Assembly: GCA_036771375.1 (NCBI GenBank)
Contig: DAIPHL010000011.1
Span: 1 to 25,152, forward strand
Direction of reading: 5' to 3'
DNA from: DAIPHL01 sp036771375
Lineage (GTDB): Bacteria > Synergistota > Synergistia > Synergistales > Synergistaceae
Length of the DNA stretch: 25,152 nt
This document shows positions 16,643-25,050 of the stretch, piece after piece (positions within the stretch are counted from its first letter, which is position 1; each line of letters begins with the position of its first letter). A program made the translations under genes and the position numbers. Below the pieces are notes generated by a model. It was not told where the DNA came from and ran no database searches. It was given only the letters and a program-made list of their open reading frames with translations.

Positions 16643-16918
16643 TTAATCGACGAGAATATCCCTTTTGTCTTCGTTCTTCTGAAACCAGGAGACGGCATAG
16701 CTGCATTTGGCTCGTGCCTTTTTCCCCTGTCGCTTTATCTCGTCGTAGGCGATGTCCAGAAGCTGCCCTGCGACGCCACCTCCCCGAAGCACAGGGGAGA
16801 CGAACGTCCGGTCGATGGAGACCGTGCCGTTTGTTACATTCGGAAAAACGACTTCAGCAAGAAGTTCTCCTTTCTCGTCCTTTGCATAAACTTTGTTATG
16901 TTCACGAATGAATTTCAT
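16643..16918 (-). CDS. Small GNAT-fold N-acetyltransferase (NATD1/YjdJ-like)
   Basis: 91 residues, the size of the minimal GNAT group (NATD1/YjdJ). The central SPVLRGGGVAGQLLDIAYDE corresponds to the acetyl-CoA loop and helix; strands before it (LLAEVVFPN, TVSIDRTFVS) and the closing CSYAVSWFQKN complete the small fold. The frame is intact. The ribosome binding site AAAGGTGG precedes ATG 16918. First of a two-gene leftward operon with lplA. The acceptor substrate of this group is poorly known, and adjacency to lplA need not mean a shared pathway. Confidence 0.8.
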   Translation of the reverse strand: MKFIREHNKVYAKDEKGELLAEVVFPNVTNGTVSIDRTFVSPVLRGGGVAGQLLDIAYDEIKRQGKKARAKCSYAVSWFQKNEDKRDILVD

Positions 16919-17008
16919 GTCGTCATACCACCTTTTATCGCCTTATCGGTATAAATCTTTATATTCCATGTCATTAATTGTTCCGTTTTATCAGATAATT
17001 ACGAGTCA

Positions 17009-17039
17009 TTCACAAAAGAGAAAAACATGGTATTATAAT
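17009..17039 (+). promoter_or_regulatory. Candidate promoter of the TRAP operon
   Basis: TTCACA (17009-17014), a long 19-base spacer, and perfect TATAAT (17034-17039). It would give a leader of about 145 bases before the binding-protein gene. The gap 16919-17192 contains no gene other than a possible 32-codon leader frame (17098-17196). Confidence 0.45.
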
Positions 17040-17192
17040 CTGCGTGTCCAACATGTCGTATTATATTACTTCTCTATGTTCGAATGGAAGGAGGGAATTG
17101 AGACAAATTCTGTCCGAATCCGATTTCCAAAGCAATCGCTCGTGTTTTGAATTATTTCCAGAACGATCAAATCAAAATGGAGGGTGTTTTGA

Positions 17193-18164
17193 ATGAAACG
17201 GTTTACGCAGAAATCATCGAAGATGGCGGTTTTTTGTGCACTTTCCCTGGCTGCTCTGTTCATCGCAACGCAGTGTTTCGCGGCTACTTTCATCAACATC
17301 GGCACGGGGACGACCGGAGGAACGTACTACCCGGTCGGGGCAGCAATGGCGAAAATATGGAACACCAACATAAAGGATCTGAAAGCGAACGCCCAGTCCA
17401 CGGGCGGAACCGCACAGAACATACAATTGATTGAAAAGGGCGAGGCCGAGGTCGCCTTTGCGGACGGGCTTTATTATTTTGCCTACCTCGGCAAGGGAAT
17501 GTTCGACGGCAAGCCGCAAAAACATCTTCGGGCACTTCTTCCTCTCTATGCCGAGCCCATTCATTTTTTGGTCCCGAAAGGTAGCACCATCAAGACCATC
17601 GCGGATCTGAAAGGCAAGAGGGTTTCCACCGGTGCCGTAGGAAGCGGAACCGAAGCAACCGCAAAAACGCTTCTCCGCCTAGCCGGACTCGATCCGGAGA
17701 AGGACCTCCGCTGTGAGCCGCTGGGGCTTTCCGACACGTCTTCGGCCATGGCCGACAAACATATCGACGCCGCCCTCACCGTCGGCGCAGTCGGCATAGC
17801 CGGGGTAGTCGAGATGAGCACGCTGGGGATTGTGGATTTCGTCGACATCCCCGCCGATCTCATCAAAAAGGTGGGGGTAGAGCTTCCGTACATGATTCCC
17901 TTCACCATTCCCGCCAATACGTACAAGGGCCAGCCGAAAGATGTCAAGACATTCGCCAGCTGGAACGTCCTCATCGCAACGGAAAAGCTCAATGAAGACC
18001 TTGCCTACAAGATGACGAAAGCCCTCTACGATCATAAAAAGGATCTCGTCACGGTCTCGCCGAGGATGGAGAGCATGACCTCGAAAAACATCAGCTTCAT
18101 CCAGATCCCCTTGCACCCTGGGGCGGAGAAGTACTACAAGGAGATCGGAGCCATAAAGAAATAA
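17193..18164 (+). CDS. TAXI-family TRAP transporter solute-binding protein
   Basis: 323 residues. The first 30 are a signal peptide (basic start, hydrophobic core, cleavage near CFA-ATF), so the mature protein is exported to capture solute for the permease downstream. INIGTGTTGGTYYPVG at about 34-49 is the TAXI-family signature, and STGGTAQNIQLIEKGEAEVA and LKGKRVSTGAVGSGTEATAK are further conserved segments. ATG 17193 follows GGAGGGTG. Known TAXI ligands include glutamate-like and other small carboxylates, so a carboxylate is the best guess. Two kinds of signal may tune expression: a possible overlapping leader frame upstream and a terminator-like hairpin just after the gene. Confidence 0.93.
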   Translation: MKRFTQKSSKMAVFCALSLAALFIATQCFAATFINIGTGTTGGTYYPVGAAMAKIWNTNIKDLKANAQSTGGTAQNIQLIEKGEAEVAFADGLYYFAYLGKGMFDGKPQKHLRALLPLYAEPIHFLVPKGSTIKTIADLKGKRVSTGAVGSGTEATAKTLLRLAGLDPEKDLRCEPLGLSDTSSAMADKHIDAALTVGAVGIAGVVEMSTLGIVDFVDIPADLIKKVGVELPYMIPFTIPANTYKGQPKDVKTFASWNVLIATEKLNEDLAYKMTKALYDHKKDLVTVSPRMESMTSKNISFIQIPLHPGAEKYYKEIGAIKK

Positions 18165-18175
18165 ACGCAACACAC

Positions 18176-18215
18176 GGAACCGTGGGGAGTGCGTATTTCC
18201 CACGGTTCCATTTTT
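18176..18215 (+). terminator. Terminator-like hairpin inside the TRAP operon
   Basis: GGAACCGTGGG (18176-18186) pairs perfectly over 11 bases with CCCACGGTTCC (18199-18209), loop of 12, followed by ATTTTT. It lies between the binding-protein and permease genes. Partial termination, or protection of the upstream mRNA end, would yield more binding protein than permease. Confidence 0.75.
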
Positions 18216-18233
18216 CTGTCGAGGAGGGTTTTT

Positions 18234-20195
18234 ATGTCCGAACGAGTGGAGTATGAAAAAACACATAGCGAGGAGATCTCCTCCGAAGATGTACAGAAGC
18301 TGATAGAAAAATACGACGCGGAAAGTCGTTACAGGAACCTCAAGGGTCTACCGGGAAAATTCATCGCCGTCTGGCTTGCAGCGATGTCGCTTTTCCACCT
18401 TTACACCGCCGGACTGGAACCGGTTGCGATCGTCATACAACGTGCGATCCATCTTACGTTCGCGATTACCGCCGTGTTCATTCTTTTTCCGGCCTCCCGT
18501 ACCGTCGGTCAGAAGGACAAGACGCCTTGGTACGACTGGTTGCTCGCCGCTGTCGCGGCCTGTTTGATCGGCTACATCGCCGTCAATTTCAACACCATCG
18601 CTCGAAGAGGCGCGGAGCCCATGTCGTATGAGATATGGATGGGAATTGCCGCGATTCTGCTCGTATTGGAGGCGGGGCGCAGGGTAGCCGGCAACGTCCT
18701 TCCGATTTTGGCCATACTCTTTCTCACATACTGTCGTTTCGGCAACTACGTCCCTGGGATGCTGCAGATTCGCGGGTATTCGCTGAGCCGCATCGTACAG
18801 CATATGTACTTGACCCCCGAGGGAATATTCGGAGTGGCGTTGGGAGTTTCCTCTACGTTCGTGATCGTCTTCATTATCTTCGGGTCGTTTTTGTCCAAGT
18901 CAGGTGGAGCGAGATTCTTCAATGACCTCGCACTTGCCCTTGCCGGCAGCAAACCGGGCGGCCCTGCAAAGGTGGCGGTCGTCGCCTCGGGTCTTCTCGG
19001 CACGATCAACGGTTCCTCCGTCGCCAACGTCGCCACCACCGGAACCTTTACAATCCCCTTGATGAAGCGCGTGGGCTACAAACCGGAATACGCGGGGGCC
19101 GTGGAGGCCTGCGCTTCGACCGGAGGACAGATCATGCCTCCGATCATGGGCGCGGGGGCATTTGTCATGAGCGAGCTGCTTGGCATTTCCTATCTGTCAA
19201 TTGCATTTGCCGGCATCATACCTGCTTTGCTCTATTACTGTGCCATCTTTTCGAACGTTCATATCCGAGCTCGCAGGAGAAAACTTTCAGGGCTCGATAA
19301 ATCCGAACTGCCCCAGTTACAGGTGGTCATGAAAAATGACGGACATCTTCTCATCCCGGTTTTCGTGATCATCGCAACACTTTTGATGCGCTATACACCT
19401 TTGCGCGCCGGATTCCTCGGCGTCATCTCCGTCATCCTCGTCTCGGCGTTTCGTAAACACACCAGAATGAGCCCGAAGGATATCTTTGACGCCCTCGCAG
19501 AGGGAGCGAGAGGTGGGTTGGGGGTCGCCCTGGCTTGCGCGATGGTCGGTTTTGTGGTAGGGACATCATCGTTGACTTCACTCGGTCTGACTCTTTCGAA
19601 CAACATCATAGAGATCTCCGGCGGAAGACTGCTTCCCACGTTGGGAATGTCGATGGTCGCCTGTCTGATCCTCGGCATGGGGTTACCCACGACGGCAAAC
19701 TACATCGTCTGCAGCACGATCATCGCCCCGGCGCTGATCGGCATGAATGTGCTCCCGCTTGCGGCACACCTGTTCGTCTTCTACTTCGGAATCATGGCAG
19801 ACCTGACGCCGCCCGTTTGCCTCGCCGCTTTCACAGGAGCGGGAATCGCAGGGGCAAATCCGGCGAAAACCGGCATCAACGCGACGAGAATCGCTTTGCC
19901 CTCGTACATACTGCCGTACTGTTTCGTGTACAATACGATGATCCTCATGCAGGGAGTCGTTTTTTATGAGCTCGCGATCATCGTCGTGTCGGCAATGCTC
20001 GGTGTCATCAGTCTGGCTGGCGCTTTTGAAGGCTGGATGAACAGAGATCTCAAAAAAATCGAGAGAATCTTGTTTTTCATCTTTGCGTTTCTGGCGATTC
20101 ACCCGCATATCATGTTGAGTATCGTGGCGACGATCATATTGCTTCTTCTTTTCGTCTACACCAAGATGACTGCCAACAAGATGGCTGTTGCGTAG
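18234..20195 (+). CDS. TRAP transporter fused permease (4TM plus 12TM)
   Basis: About 653 residues. After a charged N-terminal region (1-40) come four membrane helices corresponding to the small TRAP subunit, then the large DctM-like subunit from about 145 on. The segment GTINGSSVANVATTGTFTIP at 256-275, with EACASTGGQIMPPIMGAGAF after it, is the hallmark of TAXI-type fused permeases; LGMGLPTTANYIV is the mirrored motif in the second half. Transport is ion-gradient driven, with no ATPase. ATG 18234 follows GAGGAGGG. The partner of the binding protein upstream, separated by a terminator-like hairpin. The frame is intact. Confidence 0.93.
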   Translation: MSERVEYEKTHSEEISSEDVQKLIEKYDAESRYRNLKGLPGKFIAVWLAAMSLFHLYTAGLEPVAIVIQRAIHLTFAITAVFILFPASRTVGQKDKTPWYDWLLAAVAACLIGYIAVNFNTIARRGAEPMSYEIWMGIAAILLVLEAGRRVAGNVLPILAILFLTYCRFGNYVPGMLQIRGYSLSRIVQHMYLTPEGIFGVALGVSSTFVIVFIIFGSFLSKSGGARFFNDLALALAGSKPGGPAKVAVVASGLLGTINGSSVANVATTGTFTIPLMKRVGYKPEYAGAVEACASTGGQIMPPIMGAGAFVMSELLGISYLSIAFAGIIPALLYYCAIFSNVHIRARRRKLSGLDKSELPQLQVVMKNDGHLLIPVFVIIATLLMRYTPLRAGFLGVISVILVSAFRKHTRMSPKDIFDALAEGARGGLGVALACAMVGFVVGTSSLTSLGLTLSNNIIEISGGRLLPTLGMSMVACLILGMGLPTTANYIVCSTIIAPALIGMNVLPLAAHLFVFYFGIMADLTPPVCLAAFTGAGIAGANPAKTGINATRIALPSYILPYCFVYNTMILMQGVVFYELAIIVVSAMLGVISLAGAFEGWMNRDLKKIERILFFIFAFLAIHPHIMLSIVATIILLLLFVYTKMTANKMAVA

Positions 20196-20217
20196 CCATA
20201 AACGACAAATACTGACC

Positions 20218-20256
20218 ACAAAAAGGGCTGTGCGGCGAACGTACAGCCCTTTTTGT
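20218..20256 (+). terminator. Strong terminator after the TRAP permease
   Basis: ACAAAAAGGGCTGT (20218-20231) pairs perfectly over 14 bases with ACAGCCCTTTTTGT (20243-20256), giving a T-run inside the 3' arm. It closes the TRAP operon before the separately initiated TPP-enzyme gene. Confidence 0.88.
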
Positions 20257-20259
20257 ATG

Positions 20260-20304
20260 TTGCCAAATGCATCTGCCGGGTATAAAATCATCATCTGTGA
20301 TGAT
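20260..20304 (+). promoter_or_regulatory. Candidate promoter and overlapping inverted repeat before the TPP-enzyme gene
   Basis: TTGCCA (20260-20265), a short 15-base spacer and TATAAA (20281-20286). A 7-base inverted repeat, ATCATCA (20287-20293) and TGATGAT (20298-20304), sits at the expected start of transcription and could be an operator. A GGGAGG ribosome binding site lies at 20315-20320. Confidence 0.4.
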
Positions 20305-20330
20305 AAAAGCGAAAGGGAGGTTATTCCTTC

Positions 20331-22072
20331 ATGAAAACTGCGAGAGCACTGTTGATGATGCTTAGAGGATACGGCGTCACCGATGTCTTTGGACTTCCGG
20401 GAGAGACCACTCTCGATCTGTACAGAGCATGGGACGAATTTTCCGATATCGCCTACCACATGTGCCGCGACGAGAGAAATTCCGTCTTCATGGCGGACGG
20501 ATACGCAAAAGCCACGGGCAAAGTCGGAATCTGCGAAGGCCCAAGCGTGGGTGCGACACATATGGTCCCCGGCGTCACCGAAGCCCATGGTGCCTGTATT
20601 CCAATGCTCGTTTTCACATCGGACGTAGAACTTCATACGACCAAAAAGAACATGCTCACCGGCTTCAACCAGACGGCGATTTTTGAAGGGATCACAAAAG
20701 AGAGTTACACCGTTACGAAGGGCATCGAGCTGCCATTTCTGATACGTCGTGCTTTCCGCGCCGCGACGAGTGGACGGCCCGGTCCCGTACATATCAGAAT
20801 ACCGATGAATATTTTCTCGGAGGAACTCCCGGACGAAAGCATCTTCGTCCATCCGCAATACGGTAAGTTCCCGGGCGTTCGCTCCTCCGCTTCGAAAGAA
20901 GACATCCGTAAAGCTGTAGACGAACTTGTTCGTGCCTCCCGCCCCGTCATGATATGCGGGCAGGGAGCGATTCACTCCGGGGCGTGGGACGCCGTTTCAG
21001 CCCTCGCGAGGAAAATGAACATCCCTGTGGGTTCGACCATCAATGCGAAGGGTATTTTTCAGGAGACGCACCCCCTTTCGTTGGGAGTCATCGGGGCAAG
21101 GGGAGGAAGGGAGTGGGCGAACCAGGTGATCCTGGAATCGGATCTCGTGCTTTTGGTCGGCTCCAGCACCGATTCCGCGGGGACCTCCGGGTGGCGGGTC
21201 CCCAGCTCGAACTCCGAGACGAAGATGATCCAGATCGACATCTCCGAGCTCGAGCTGGGCAACAATTACAACGTCCTACCTCTTCTGGGAGATGCGAAGG
21301 AGACGTTGGAACGAATCCTGGAGACGCTTCCGGAAAATGGTCGAAATCCGGAAACGCCGTCGTGGGCGGCGAAGGTTCTCGCGGCGGGGGAGGCGTTTGA
21401 AAAAAACTTGCGGCGTTTGAAAAGGACATCGAAGATACGATACACCCGTTTTCAGTCTCCCGTCTCCTGGAGAGGACGATGCCGGAGGATGCCTTTTACG
21501 CCATCGATCCAGGAATCGCCGCGGTCTATCCGGCCGCGTTCATGAAGTTGAAGCGGGCTGGGCGCAGGTGTGCGTACAATTTTTCGATGGGGGCGCTGGG
21601 GTATGCGATTCCGGCTGCGATTGGGGCGAGGCAGGGACTTCCCTCCGAAGTGCCGGTGATCGGTCTCGTCGGCGACGGCAGCTTCGGTTTCACGGCCGGA
21701 GAATTGGAGACGGCCTCACGCCTTGGCCTGAATATAACATACATCCTGTTCGACAACGCTTCGTTCGGCTGGATACGTGGAACGGAGTTCGTCGAGCGGA
21801 GATGTCCTTTGCCGGATTCCTACGATAAATTCACATGTTTTGCGAAGACCGACTACGTCAAGATCGCCGAGGGTTTCGGATTGAAGGGATACCACTCAAG
21901 ATCCATAAAGAGTTTGGAGGAGACGTTGAAAGAGTGTATGTCTTTATCGGGTCCGAAACTCGTCGTACTTTCGGTCTTGCCGGAGGACAGACAATTGCCC
22001 CCCGTCCCGGGTTGGTACAAATACGCCAAATCGGCCGGCCTTTGTAATCTCTATGGAAGCGATTGTTTCTGA
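20331..22072 (+). CDS. TPP-dependent acetolactate-synthase-like enzyme, split by a -1 frame change
   Basis: The N-terminal half (20331 to the stop at 21545) begins MKTARALLMM with GLPGE, whose Glu25 is the cofactor-activating residue of the family, and carries the PYR and central domains. The C-terminal half lies one frame back and has LVGDGSFGF and ILFDNASFGW, the GDG...N TPP/metal motif. Joined by a -1 shift at 21401-21407 they give 580 residues, the normal size for this family. The unshifted product (404 residues) would lack the TPP-binding domain. No other lesion is seen in 1.7 kb. The reaction (carboligase or 2-oxoacid decarboxylase) is not determined; the adjacent TRAP system may import its substrate. 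It could be a fresh pseudogene, a sequencing slip, or a programmed frameshift. Confidence 0.75.
21386..21407 (+). other. Slippery heptamer A AAA AAC with upstream SD-like sequence
   Basis: In the zero frame the codons are GAA AAA AAC, so 21401-21407 is an in-register A_AAA_AAC, the classic -1 slippery form, and the -1 frame is exactly the one that carries the rest of the enzyme. GGGGGAGG (21386-21393) lies seven bases upstream, similar to the SD-like stimulator before the dnaX slip site but somewhat closer. No strong stimulatory hairpin is evident immediately downstream. Confidence 0.5.
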
Positions 22073-22090
22073 GATTTATTTTCCTTTTTT

Positions 22091-22123
22091 GACGAAGGAC
22101 CTCCATCGCGGAGGTCCTTCGTC
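22091..22123. repeat. Perfect 14-bp stem-loop after the TPP-enzyme gene
   Basis: GACGAAGGACCTCC (22091-22104), loop ATCGC, GGAGGTCCTTCGTC (22110-22123). It begins 18 bases after the stop codon. There is no T-run after it on the plus strand; the T-run (22085-22090) precedes it. It is either a terminator of unusual form or an mRNA 3'-end-stabilising hairpin. Confidence 0.6.
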
Positions 22124-22480
22124 ACTTGCAAACGAACACTCTTCGCATCGCGCAATCCGGTTTCTTCCGTTTCCTGCGCTCAGCCAACCGCACTGTTCAC
22201 CGTTTGCCACGGCATTGAACCAAGACGCGCCTGAAACGCTGCTCGTCCAAAGATGCGAGCGATCGAGGGACCTTCTTTTGAAGCCGGGGAAAATCTTCCA
22301 TCCGGGAGGACTCAAACACCCTCTTTCCGTCCTTTGAATCAACGCGCTGTACCCGTCGGAGTGAAAGATCCTTCGATGCCTCTGCAATTTCCCCGGCCGC
22401 AGATCGTGGTGATGCGATAGATTGCGTTACGGAAGGGAAGATCGCTCCTTATCCTTACGACGACAATGCCCCGCTCTTAA
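22124..22480. other. Non-coding convergent spacer
   Basis: Open frames exist on both strands but none has a ribosome binding site, protein-like composition or recognisable family. No tRNA, riboswitch or mobile element was recognised. Confidence 0.4.
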
Positions 22481-22498
22481 ATACGCATGAATGCGTAT
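22481..22498 (-). terminator. 8-bp inverted repeat downstream of clpC, possible weak terminator
   Basis: ATACGCAT (22481-22488), two bases, ATGCGTAT (22491-22498), about 50 bases past the clpC stop. On the minus strand it is followed by TTAAGAG, so the U-tract is short. A protein-binding dyad is the alternative. Confidence 0.35.
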
Positions 22499-22548
22499 CG
22501 TGACCGAACAATCGACGCGTCTCCGATCGAAATTTGCCTCGGTAGGGT

Positions 22549-25050
22549 TCAGACGGAGTCCTTGTTGAAACAGAGTTCGCAGAGGTCGTTTTCTCCATCC
22601 GCTTTGCGCTCGATGTCGAGACTCACCCGGTCTCCGGATACGATCGCCCCCTCCAGAAGCATGTCCGCCAACTTGTCTTCGACCATCTTCTGTATGGTAC
22701 GCCGCAAAGGACGTGCACCGTATTTGGGATCAAAACCCTCCCTCAGTAAAAGTTGACATGCCTCCTCTCCTATGGAGAGCGCCACATCCTGATCCGCTGC
22801 GCGGCGGACGACATCCTTCAGCATGACTTCGGTGATCTGAAGCAACTCTTCCTTTTCAAGCGGCTTGAAGACGACGATGTCGTCGATTCGGTTCAAAAAC
22901 TCGGGACGAAAGACCTTTTTCACCGCATCGAGGATGTTCGACTTCATACGTTGCCAATCGTGTTCCCTTTGTTTTCCCGATTCTCCATGATCGATGCCGA
23001 AACCAAGGGACTGCCCTTTGACGAGGCTTTCGGCTCCGATGTTGCTGGTCATGATGATGACGGCATTGCGAAAGTCCACTCTGTGTCCCTGTCCATCGGT
23101 GACGTGGCCGTCTTCGAGGACTTGCAGCAGAAGATTGAAAAGATCGGGATGAGCCTTTTCTATCTCATCGAACAAAACCACCGAATACGGTTTGCGGCGC
23201 ACCATTTCCGTCAATTTGCCACCACTCTCGTATCCGACGTATCCGGGAGGCGCACCGATCAGCTTCGCCACCTCGTGTCTTTCCATGTACTCACTCATAT
23301 CAAAGCGCAGCATCGCCTCCTCGTTACCAAAGAGAAACTCCGCCAAAGCACGGGCAAGTTCGGTTTTGCCGACTCCGGTCGGACCGAGGAAGAGAAAGCT
23401 CCCCACGGGACGTTTGGGATCTTTCATGCCGCTACGGGCGCGACGAATCGCACGCGCGACGACTTCGAGCGCTTCGTCCTGTCCAATCATGCGCTTGTGT
23501 ATTTCCTTCTCCATACGCCTCAAACGCTGTGCTTCGGCTTCCGTCATCTGTACGACAGGAATTCCGGTCCATTCGGCAACGACAGACGCGATGTGGTTCG
23601 CGTCTATTTCAGGTGTGAGCATGTTGCGCTCCTCTTGCCACTTCCTTCGAAAATCCTCCAATTCCCCCGCCATGCGTTTTTCTCTATCACGAAGCGAAGC
23701 CGCTCTTTCAAATTCCTGGGCGATAACGGCAGATTCTTTCTCCTTACGGAGATTGACGAGATCCCGTTCCATCTCCCGTAATTCTTCCGGTGCCTCCATG
23801 GTGTCCAGTCTGACTCGAGCGGCGGCTTCATCGATCAAATCGATCGCCTTGTCGGGAAGAAAGCGTCCGGTGATATAGCGACCGGACAATTTTGCCGCGG
23901 CCTCGAGTGCCTCGGGAGTGTATTTGACTTTATGGTGATTCTCGTAATGCTCGCTGATTCCTTGCAAGATCAAAACCGTATTCTCCTCGGACGGCTCGTC
24001 CACCATGACCGGCTGAAAACGGCGCTCCAGTGCGCTGTCTTTTTCTATATATTTGCGAAACTCATCCATCGTCGTGGCACCAATGACCTGAATATCCCCG
24101 CGTGCGAGGCTCGGTTTCAGGATGTTTGCCGCGTCTACAGCACCCTCGGCGCTTCCGGCGCCGATGATCGTATGAATTTCATCTATGAAAAGCACCACGT
24201 TTCTGGCTTCCTTCAATTCTTTGAGGATCCGTCGCATCCGCTCCTCGAACTCACCCCGATATTTGGTGCCGGCGATGAGGTTTGCCACGTTCAACTGAAC
24301 GACACGCTTGTTTTTGAGCATTTCAGGTATTTCTTCGCTCGCGATTTTGCGCGCAAGCCCTTCGACCACCGCCGTTTTCCCAACCCCCGGGTTACCGATG
24401 AGAACGGGGTTGTTCTTGGTCCTTCGAGTCAGTATCTGGGAAATACGAGCGATTTCCTTGTCCCGTCCGATAACCGGGTCGAGTTCGCCTTTGCGCGCCA
24501 ACTCCGAGAGATCGGTACAGAGTTGATTGATCGTGGGGGTTTTTGATGACTCGTGTTTTTTTACATTCTCGGAAGGGGCAGGGATGCCGACGGAAGCGAA
24601 TTGCATGTCGCTCATCTCCGATGCCATCCCCTGGATATCCTTTCTCATCCGCGATATGTTGAAACCAAAATTGCCGAGCACCTGAGAAGCGAGTCCCTCT
24701 CCCTCGGATACCAGGCCCAACATGATATGTTCGGCCCCCACGTAGTTGAGTCCCATACCGCGTGCCTCCCTCATGGAAATGTCCAAAACCCGCCTCGCAC
24801 GCGGTGAAAGAGGAAGGTCCACGATTTTGTCTTTAGGCTGGTTTTTTTCCACCAGAGAGTCGATCCGATTTTTTATCTCCATCGCAGTGACACCTTGTGC
24901 CTCAAGCATCTGGGCACAGATCGGATCCATGTCGCTCAAAAGCCCGAGCAACAGATGTTCGGTGCCGATTACGTCGTGTCCGAGACGCAAGGCCTCTTTA
25001 TGGGCAAGCTGTACCACCTTTTTACCCTTCTCATTGAAAAATTGCCACAT
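22549..25050 (-). CDS. clpC: ATP-dependent Clp protease ATPase subunit ClpC
   Basis: 833 residues, the usual size. This HSP100 unfoldase feeds proteins to ClpP and acts in stress and regulated proteolysis. Domains in order: two Clp-N repeats (about 1-145; KVVQLAHKEALRLGHDVIGT, RARRVLDISMREARGMG), first AAA+ module with Walker A GNPGVGKT at 219-226 and Walker B VVLFIDEIHT, a UVR-containing middle region (IAQEFERAASLRDREKRM), and a second AAA+ module with GPTGVGKTELARALAEFLFG. The middle region with UVR motif marks ClpC, not ClpB. ATG 25050 follows AAGGAG. Neither ctsR nor mcsA/mcsB, frequent ClpC partners in Firmicutes, lies downstream. Confidence 0.95.
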   Translation of the reverse strand: MWQFFNEKGKKVVQLAHKEALRLGHDVIGTEHLLLGLLSDMDPICAQMLEAQGVTAMEIKNRIDSLVEKNQPKDKIVDLPLSPRARRVLDISMREARGMGLNYVGAEHIMLGLVSEGEGLASQVLGNFGFNISRMRKDIQGMASEMSDMQFASVGIPAPSENVKKHESSKTPTINQLCTDLSELARKGELDPVIGRDKEIARISQILTRRTKNNPVLIGNPGVGKTAVVEGLARKIASEEIPEMLKNKRVVQLNVANLIAGTKYRGEFEERMRRILKELKEARNVVLFIDEIHTIIGAGSAEGAVDAANILKPSLARGDIQVIGATTMDEFRKYIEKDSALERRFQPVMVDEPSEENTVLILQGISEHYENHHKVKYTPEALEAAAKLSGRYITGRFLPDKAIDLIDEAAARVRLDTMEAPEELREMERDLVNLRKEKESAVIAQEFERAASLRDREKRMAGELEDFRRKWQEERNMLTPEIDANHIASVVAEWTGIPVVQMTEAEAQRLRRMEKEIHKRMIGQDEALEVVARAIRRARSGMKDPKRPVGSFLFLGPTGVGKTELARALAEFLFGNEEAMLRFDMSEYMERHEVAKLIGAPPGYVGYESGGKLTEMVRRKPYSVVLFDEIEKAHPDLFNLLLQVLEDGHVTDGQGHRVDFRNAVIIMTSNIGAESLVKGQSLGFGIDHGESGKQREHDWQRMKSNILDAVKKVFRPEFLNRIDDIVVFKPLEKEELLQITEVMLKDVVRRAADQDVALSIGEEACQLLLREGFDPKYGARPLRRTIQKMVEDKLADMLLEGAIVSGDRVSLDIERKADGENDLCELCFNKDSV

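Noticed and set aside
22250..22340. A possible tRNA, including selC, because of TTCAAA- and GTTTGAGTCC-like strings on the minus strand.
   Set aside because: No acceptor, D, anticodon and T stems can be formed together around these strings.
22753..24546. Long plus-strand frames opposite clpC (up to 342 codons).
   Set aside because: They mirror the conserved clpC coding sequence and have no independent support.
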